Assembly (NCBI GenBank): GCA_028869355.1
Contig: JAGWSK010000540.1
Span: 1 to 18,538 of the forward strand
DNA: 18,538 bases
Origin: Alphaproteobacteria bacterium
Lineage (GTDB): Bacteria > Pseudomonadota > Alphaproteobacteria > Micropepsales > Micropepsaceae
Direction of reading: 5' to 3'
Of the stretch, positions 14,358 through 18,538 are shown piece after piece. The notes beneath the pieces were generated by a model that was given only the letters and a program-made list of their open reading frames with translations, was not told the origin of the DNA and searched no databases. Position 1 is the first letter of the stretch. The number at the start of each line of letters is the position of its first letter. The position numbers were made by a program, and so were the translations under genes.

Positions 14358-15377
14358 CTAATACACTCTGTCGACCACGAAATTGGCGACATCGGCGAGC
14401 GCCGAGCGGATCGGCGACTCGGGACACACATCAAGCGCCTGCCGCGCGGCGCGCGCATAGGCGCGCGCCCGGTCAATAGTCTCAGCAAGCGAGCCGCCGC
14501 GCTCCAGAATCTCGATCGCATGCGAGAGGTCGCCTTCGTCCTGAAAACCGGCCTCAATTGTCTTGCGCCAGAAGCGGCGCTCGTCATCGCCGGCGCGGGA
14601 AAGCGAAAGAATGACCGGCAGCGTGACTTTCGCCTCACGGAAATCGTCGCCGACGGATTTGCCCATCACCGCCTGCCGGCCGGAATAGTCGAGCGCGTCG
14701 TCGACGAGCTGGAATGCAATTCCAAGATTGTGACCATAGCTGCGCATGGCTTCGGTCTGGCGCAGTGCGGCGCCGGCGGCATGTGCACCGGCCTCGGCGG
14801 CGGCGGCAAACAACGCCGCGGTCTTGGCCGAGATCACCTTGAGGTAGTGCTCCTCACCGATCGCAAGATTGCGCGACATCCGCAGTTGAAGAACTTCGCC
14901 TTCCGCAATCACCGCCGAAGCATTGGCGAGAATGGCCAGCACGATCGTCGATCCGACTTCGACCATAAGCTGGAACGCCCGGCTGAACAGGAAATCGCCG
15001 ACGAGAATGCTGGGTTTGTTGCCCCAAAGCGTATTGGCGGCAGGACGTCCACGCCGGAGCATGCTCTCGTCCACCACGTCGTCATGCAGCAGCGTTGCGG
15101 TGTGGATGAATTCGACCGCGGCTGCGAGTTTGATATGGGCATCGCCGGAACAATGGAATTGCCTGGCCGAGGCAAGGGTAATCAGGGGACGCAGCCGCTT
15201 GCCGCCGGAATCGACGAGATGGCGCGCGAGGTCCGGGATCAGCGCCGCTTCGCTGAGCATCCGGGAGTGAATCACGTTATCGACGGCGCCCAGATCATCG
15301 CCCGCCAACAAAGCGAGCCGCTCCACCGGGTTTTCCGGCGGGGTTAAAAGAGCGATCTCCCGCACAATGTTATCCAT
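14358..15377 (-). CDS. ispB: Long-chain polyprenyl diphosphate synthase (octa/decaprenyl)
   Basis: The product is 339 residues. It extends farnesyl diphosphate with isopentenyl units to the C40-C50 chain of ubiquinone. Substrate site GGKRLRP (K60, R61, R63), first Asp-rich motif ATLLHDDVVDES (D99, D100, D103) with adjacent MLRRGR, and second Asp-rich motif FQLVDDALDYSG (D226, D227, D230) are intact. GNKPSILVGDFLFSRAFQLM is typical of alphaproteobacterial octaprenyl/decaprenyl synthases. Chain length cannot be read securely; C50 is usual in this class. ATG 15375-15377 has GAGG some 12 bases upstream, rather far. It converges on ispE and diverges from the DUF2007 gene across 98 bases. Confidence 0.95.
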   Translation of the reverse strand: MDNIVREIALLTPPENPVERLALLAGDDLGAVDNVIHSRMLSEAALIPDLARHLVDSGGKRLRPLITLASARQFHCSGDAHIKLAAAVEFIHTATLLHDDVVDESMLRRGRPAANTLWGNKPSILVGDFLFSRAFQLMVEVGSTIVLAILANASAVIAEGEVLQLRMSRNLAIGEEHYLKVISAKTAALFAAAAEAGAHAAGAALRQTEAMRSYGHNLGIAFQLVDDALDYSGRQAVMGKSVGDDFREAKVTLPVILSLSRAGDDERRFWRKTIEAGFQDEGDLSHAIEILERGGSLAETIDRARAYARAARQALDVCPESPIRSALADVANFVVDRVY

Positions 15378-15475
15378 AGCGGCTTGCGGCCTCGAATTAT
15401 TCGCGTCATTTAGAGAAAGGCGCCGATGCCGGTCAAGAAAGCGTCGTAAACTTGGCTGGCCGGAGCAGGATGGCC

Positions 15476-15697
15476 ATGAAAGAGCTCTTGCGCACCAACA
15501 ACTTCGTTTACCTCTCCTATGCCCAGGCGATCCTGCAGGACGCCGGCATCGAGAGCCTGGTGTTCGACAGCTATATGAGTGTCATGGAAGGCAGTATTGG
15601 GGTGCTTCCGCGCCGCCTGATGGTCGCGGATTTTGATCTCGGGCGGGCGAGGAGACTGCTGGACGAAGCCGAGCCGCCCAATCCCGAATGGACGTGA
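15476..15697 (+). CDS. DUF2007 small protein
   Basis: The product is 73 residues. MKELLRTNNFVYLSYAQAIL and DAGIESLVFDSYMS, then GSIGVLPRRLMVADFDLGRA with a C-terminal helix, match the DUF2007 fold, described as a putative signal-transducing or GlnB-like regulatory domain; the function is unknown. The start at 15476 has AGGA five bases upstream; in-frame ATG 15470 and TTG 15452 are less likely. It overlaps the next gene by ten bases (15688-15697), so the two are surely one operon, and the same pairing with a TrmN6-like methyltransferase is common in alphaproteobacteria (recalled). Confidence 0.86.
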   Translation: MKELLRTNNFVYLSYAQAILQDAGIESLVFDSYMSVMEGSIGVLPRRLMVADFDLGRARRLLDEAEPPNPEWT

Positions 15698-16416
15698 TCG
15701 TCGATTGCACGCTTGATGGGTTTCTCGACGGCCGAATTATTGCCGCACAGCCGAAAGCCGGTTTTCGCGCCGGTCACGACACGGTTCTTCTGGCCGCAGC
15801 CGTTCCGGCAGGACGCAAGGTTCTCGAGCTCGGTTCAGGCGCGGGCATTGCCAGCCTTTGTTATGCGCGCCGCGTCGCGGACGCCGAAGTACTGGGGGTC
15901 GAAATCGATCCGGACCTGGTCGCGATTGCGATAGACAATGCCGCGCGCAACGGCCTGTCCGAGCGCGCGAGATTCCTGGCGGGGGACGCGCGTGCGCTTG
16001 CTGATGCCGCATCAGAATTCGACCAGGTTTTTTTTAATCCGCCGTTCCATTCTCCGGAAGGAACGGCATCGGCCAATCCGGCGCTCGACCGGGCAAAGCG
16101 GGATTTAGATAGCAACATTACAGCGTGGACGAAATCCGCGCTGGGTGCCGTGTGCCGGAATGGCAGGGTGACGGCGATGCTGCGTGCCGACCGGGTGCAG
16201 GACATGATCTCAGCAGCGGCAAATCACACGGTCACTTTATTTCCGCTGATTCCGCGACGTGGAGTCGCACCGAAGCGCGTCATTGTATCGGTCATTGCCG
16301 GTGAAGCAGGACCGGTGAAGACCCGTGCGGGTCTGGTGCTTCACCGCACCGACGGCGAAGCGACTCCGGAAGCGGACGCAATCCTGCGCGGTGGCTGTTC
16401 TTTGCCGCTCGGGTGA
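15688..16416 (+). CDS. TrmN6/YfiC-like methyltransferase
   Basis: The product is 242 residues, a class I S-adenosylmethionine methyltransferase of the COG4123 group, which includes the enzyme that N6-methylates A37 of tRNA1(Val). N-terminal GRIIAAQPKAGFRAGHDTVL is the group signature. SAM loop VLELGSGAGIASL (about 45-57), acidic VEIDPD (71-76) and catalytic FFNPPFHSPEG (NPPF 117-120) are present. The NPPF tetrad implies an exocyclic amino group target, adenine N6 or guanine N2. The tRNA target is inferred from the family. ATG 15688 lies within the end of the DUF2007 gene, without its own strong ribosome site; coupling is likely. Its stop is one base from the stop of the convergent cytochrome gene. 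Confidence 0.9.
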   Translation: MDVIVDCTLDGFLDGRIIAAQPKAGFRAGHDTVLLAAAVPAGRKVLELGSGAGIASLCYARRVADAEVLGVEIDPDLVAIAIDNAARNGLSERARFLAGDARALADAASEFDQVFFNPPFHSPEGTASANPALDRAKRDLDSNITAWTKSALGAVCRNGRVTAMLRADRVQDMISAAANHTVTLFPLIPRRGVAPKRVIVSVIAGEAGPVKTRAGLVLHRTDGEATPEADAILRGGCSLPLG

Positions 16417-16417
16417 A

Positions 16418-17833
16418 TCAAAGCGTCTTCAGATATTCCAGCAGGGCGGCTTTGTCGCCGTCCGGCAAATTGGTGCCGAAGAGATGACCTCCATTTCCAT
16501 TTCCGGGAAGCGAAGTATCGAATTTGGTCCCCTGTTTCGCGGCATCCGGCCCATTGCTGACAAAGCCGACGCGCACCGGATCGTAAACATCATATCCGGC
16601 ATAGAAGGTCTTTGGTCTGTTGGTGGGGACGCGCAGCAGGTCCGCGAGACTGGGTACCGAACCATTGTGCAGATAGGGTGCGCGTGCCCAGAGGCCGTCC
16701 AGCGCCTGCGCCATATAGCCGGAGGTTTTGCGGAAATGGCTGTAGTGCCAGCTGTAATCGCTGAGGCCGTTGAATCCGGCAACCGCCTGCGTGGTCCAGG
16801 AATCAAACCGGCTGCGGTCTGTCCCGACGGCGGCAATCGGTATCGGCTGGCCGGCTTTTGCGCCGTCAAATGCATGACATTCGGCGCAACTGGCGCGGAA
16901 AATGGGTTCACCACGAGCGGCCAGTGATTTGTCCATCGGGAACGGAAATGGCGGCGCCTTCAGACCTCCAATCCAGTTTTGCAGCCGCGTCACGCCGGCC
17001 AGATCGATCGTGCGGTTGGTCGCGCCATTGCCAATCGCAGAATTGAGAAAGATCTCGGTCAGCGATGTGTTCAGACCATCGCGATGCAGTCCGAAATTGG
17101 TGCGAGCGTTCCAGTTCCACAGCGGCACCATGCGCGCCGCACCGACGCTGCCGTCCCATGGCAAATGGACCAATTGAACCTTGGCCGGATTGAATGGATC
17201 GACACGGCCCGGTCCCCAATCGGGCACAGTATCCATCCACCAGAGCTGCGCCTGCTGCGCCAGCAGACCGGTTTTCATCTGTGGAATGATCAAATAGCGC
17301 AGCAGGGCGCGGTCAATGATTGAAACGGGTTGTTTGCGTTCAATCGCGGCAATCAGCAGGTCTGGATTAAAGCGGGGATCAGCAGCCGCATCGAAAAGAA
17401 AGCGGAAATAACGCTGAATATCGAGTGTGCTGTTGGGGGCTCCGATCAGCAACTGCCGCGGCGCTGACGGCGACACGCGGACGCTGCCTATGTGACAGAG
17501 CCCGCAATTGAGACCGACGCGTTGGAAACCGACGGTCTCGACGGGCAATCCGATCGGCGTTCCGTGGTCCTTGTCCGACAGGAATCCGAACGCGGCATAA
17601 CCGCCGGAAGGAATTTTTTCCGGGAACACATCGGGCAATACGGCCCATATGTCATAAGGCAGTCCGCTCGCCGGCTCGACGCCGACCGAACCATACTTAA
17701 AATGGTCGACGTCCGAGGCGTAGCGAACGGGCACTTCGCGGAGCAATTTGTACCACCCAACCGCGCCAAACAGCGCCACAACGGCGACGATGGCCAGCAG
17801 CGTGTATCCGCGCCGCGTGCGAAGCCATGCCAT
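16418..17833 (-). CDS. Membrane-anchored diheme c-type cytochrome (CCP/MauG/RoxA-like)
   Basis: The product is 471 residues. An N-terminal membrane anchor (about 10-27) follows RTRR, so the protein faces the periplasm. There are two heme c sites: NCGLCHIG (C110, C113, H114) and SCAECHAFDG (C316, C319, H320). Between them WGPGRVDPFNPAK, and later APYLHNGSVPSL, are typical of the diheme cytochrome c peroxidase superfamily and recall the rubber-oxygenase RoxA group, although RoxA is longer. Peroxidase, oxygenase or simple electron transfer are all possible. The start at 17833 overlaps the stop of the upstream membrane-protein gene by one base (TGATG) without a ribosome site, so translation is coupled. 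An open frame to 18028 is the shadow of that gene. It is a paralogue of the partial cytochrome at 18273. Confidence 0.87.
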   Translation of the reverse strand: MAWLRTRRGYTLLAIVAVVALFGAVGWYKLLREVPVRYASDVDHFKYGSVGVEPASGLPYDIWAVLPDVFPEKIPSGGYAAFGFLSDKDHGTPIGLPVETVGFQRVGLNCGLCHIGSVRVSPSAPRQLLIGAPNSTLDIQRYFRFLFDAAADPRFNPDLLIAAIERKQPVSIIDRALLRYLIIPQMKTGLLAQQAQLWWMDTVPDWGPGRVDPFNPAKVQLVHLPWDGSVGAARMVPLWNWNARTNFGLHRDGLNTSLTEIFLNSAIGNGATNRTIDLAGVTRLQNWIGGLKAPPFPFPMDKSLAARGEPIFRASCAECHAFDGAKAGQPIPIAAVGTDRSRFDSWTTQAVAGFNGLSDYSWHYSHFRKTSGYMAQALDGLWARAPYLHNGSVPSLADLLRVPTNRPKTFYAGYDVYDPVRVGFVSNGPDAAKQGTKFDTSLPGNGNGGHLFGTNLPDGDKAALLEYLKTL

Positions 17834-18258
17834 CAAACAGGCGCAGGTGCAGGCGCAGGAAAGATATTCTCGGAATCGCGCAACAGCCGGACCAGAAAGA
17901 TCAATTCGAGAATGCCGAATGTCGAATCGCCGAGTCCGAGGCGCGCGAAACCGGCCGGCATGAATCCCATCCCGACGCCGATGAAAAATGTGCTGGCGGG
18001 AACAAGACGCCCGACAATCAGCAGCCACGCATTGGCGCGATAACGGTCGGGATCATGTGCGGCCGGAATATAGAAGCAGCTGAGAATGGCCAGCAGCACC
18101 GAGTAATTGTAGATCCAGATCGTTGACGGTACATCGCCGAGTCCGAAATAAGTGAGTAGTGCGGCCGTGTTGAAGAAAATCGCCCATACCGCGAAACTCC
18201 AGTTCGCGATGACGCCGAGCCAGACAATGATTTTGAACAGCTGACGGTTTGTGATCAT
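17833..18258 (-). CDS. Small four-helix membrane protein between two cytochromes
   Basis: The product is 141 residues, not recognised. Four hydrophobic segments lie at about 10-30, 47-65, 76-100 and 109-127. Loops carry FYIPAAHDPDRYRANAWL between helices 2 and 3, with several charged residues. There is no Cys pair or CXXCH; the only Cys is C61, and His is scarce (H68), so it does not look like a heme b protein by itself. The tail PAPAPAPV is encoded by a short GC-rich repeat. ATG 18256-18258 has GGGA eight bases upstream. It starts 14 bases after one cytochrome gene and its stop overlaps the next by one base, so the three are an operon. It may be a membrane partner or anchor for the cytochromes. 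Confidence 0.85.
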   Translation of the reverse strand: MITNRQLFKIIVWLGVIANWSFAVWAIFFNTAALLTYFGLGDVPSTIWIYNYSVLLAILSCFYIPAAHDPDRYRANAWLLIVGRLVPASTFFIGVGMGFMPAGFARLGLGDSTFGILELIFLVRLLRDSENIFPAPAPAPV

Positions 18259-18272
18259 GGCCGTGTTCCCGA

Positions 18273-18538
18273 CTATAATGTCTTGAGATATTCGAGCAGA
18301 GCGCGGTGGTCCGCATCGGACAGCGTGGTGCCATAATAATGGCCGGCGTTTGAATTGCCCTTCTCATGGGTGTCGAACATGATGAATTGCCGGCTGGCAT
18401 TGCTCGCCACGTTGCTGACAAATCCAACACGCGCCTGATCGTAAACGTCATCGCCCGCATAGAATGTCGCCGGGCGCTGGTCGGCCGGTTTCAGCAAATC
18501 ATCGAGCGTCGGCACTGAGCCGTTGTGCAAATATGGCG
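18273..18538 (-). CDS. Second diheme-type cytochrome c, C-terminal fragment (5' end outside window)
   Basis: The frame is open to the window edge and gives the last 87 residues or so, starting PYLHNGSVPTLDDLL and ending ALLEYLKTL; the stop is TAG at 18273-18275. By hand alignment with one gap, 55 of 87 positions equal the C-terminus of the cytochrome at 16418-17833, so the two are paralogues. The heme motifs would be upstream and are not visible. The TTG at 18530 is internal. It is 14 bases upstream of the membrane-protein gene and is probably first or early in the operon. Confidence 0.85.
   Translation of the reverse strand, partial: PYLHNGSVPTLDDLLKPADQRPATFYAGDDVYDQARVGFVSNVASNASRQFIMFDTHEKGNSNAGHYYGTTLSDADHRALLEYLKTL

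Noticed and set aside
13868..14638. 256-residue minus-strand frame across the ispE end, repeat region and ispB end
   Set aside because: Translates the heptamer repeat as Ser/Leu/Pro strings and overlaps two well-supported genes in other frames.
14520..15347. 275-residue plus-strand frame opposite ispB
   Set aside because: Antisense of a gene with both Asp-rich motifs; no protein-like features.
17834..18028. 65-residue N-terminal extension of the cytochrome, with several Cys (SCACTCAC)
   Set aside because: Out-of-frame shadow of the membrane-protein gene; the Cys string comes from its Pro-Ala codon repeat, not a metal site.

Overview
The window looks like chromosomal DNA of an alphaproteobacterium. 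The main evidence is an intact CcrM-type GANTC methyltransferase, a LexA box of the alphaproteobacterial form (GTTC-N7-GTTC), a long-chain (Q10-type) polyprenyl diphosphate synthase, ETF-ubiquinone oxidoreductase, and a TPR lipoprotein joined to ispE. Genus cannot be fixed from the sequence; a Rhizomicrobium/Micropepsales-like lineage is only a guess. Packing is dense. I see no mobile element, CRISPR array, tRNA or rRNA.

Layout, left to right. 1-287 is the 3' end of an aconitase (+). 363-1232 is an exported SYLF/Ysc84 protein (-) with a rho-independent terminator between it and the aconitase. 1484-2890 is an exported M20 metallopeptidase (+). 2894-5961 is a minus-strand run: PA0069-family radical SAM protein, rnhB, ccrM; a LexA box lies over the promoter of the first and GANTC clusters lie before the other two. 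6101-6601 is a secreted Gly/Pro/Tyr-rich protein (+). 6632-9741 is a minus-strand run: family-4-like uracil-DNA glycosylase, soluble lytic transglycosylase, moaB. 9786-14139 is a plus-strand run: ETF-QO, TPR lipoprotein, ispE. 14131-14276 is a repeat-rich intergenic patch. 14358-15377 is ispB (-). 15476-16416 is a plus-strand pair, DUF2007 protein and TrmN6-like methyltransferase. 16418-18538 is a minus-strand operon of two paralogous c-type cytochromes (one cut by the window edge) flanking a small four-helix membrane protein.

Functional themes are genome maintenance (radical SAM repair-type protein, RNase HII, CcrM, uracil-DNA glycosylase), isoprenoid and quinone metabolism (IspE makes MEP-pathway precursors, IspB builds the quinone side chain, ETF-QO feeds electrons to ubiquinone) and envelope functions (lytic transglycosylase, SYLF protein, lipoprotein). 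Most of the window is ordinary core genome. The observations most worth following are the LexA-box-controlled radical SAM gene, the GANTC clusters around rnhB-ccrM, and the cytochrome / membrane protein / cytochrome operon.
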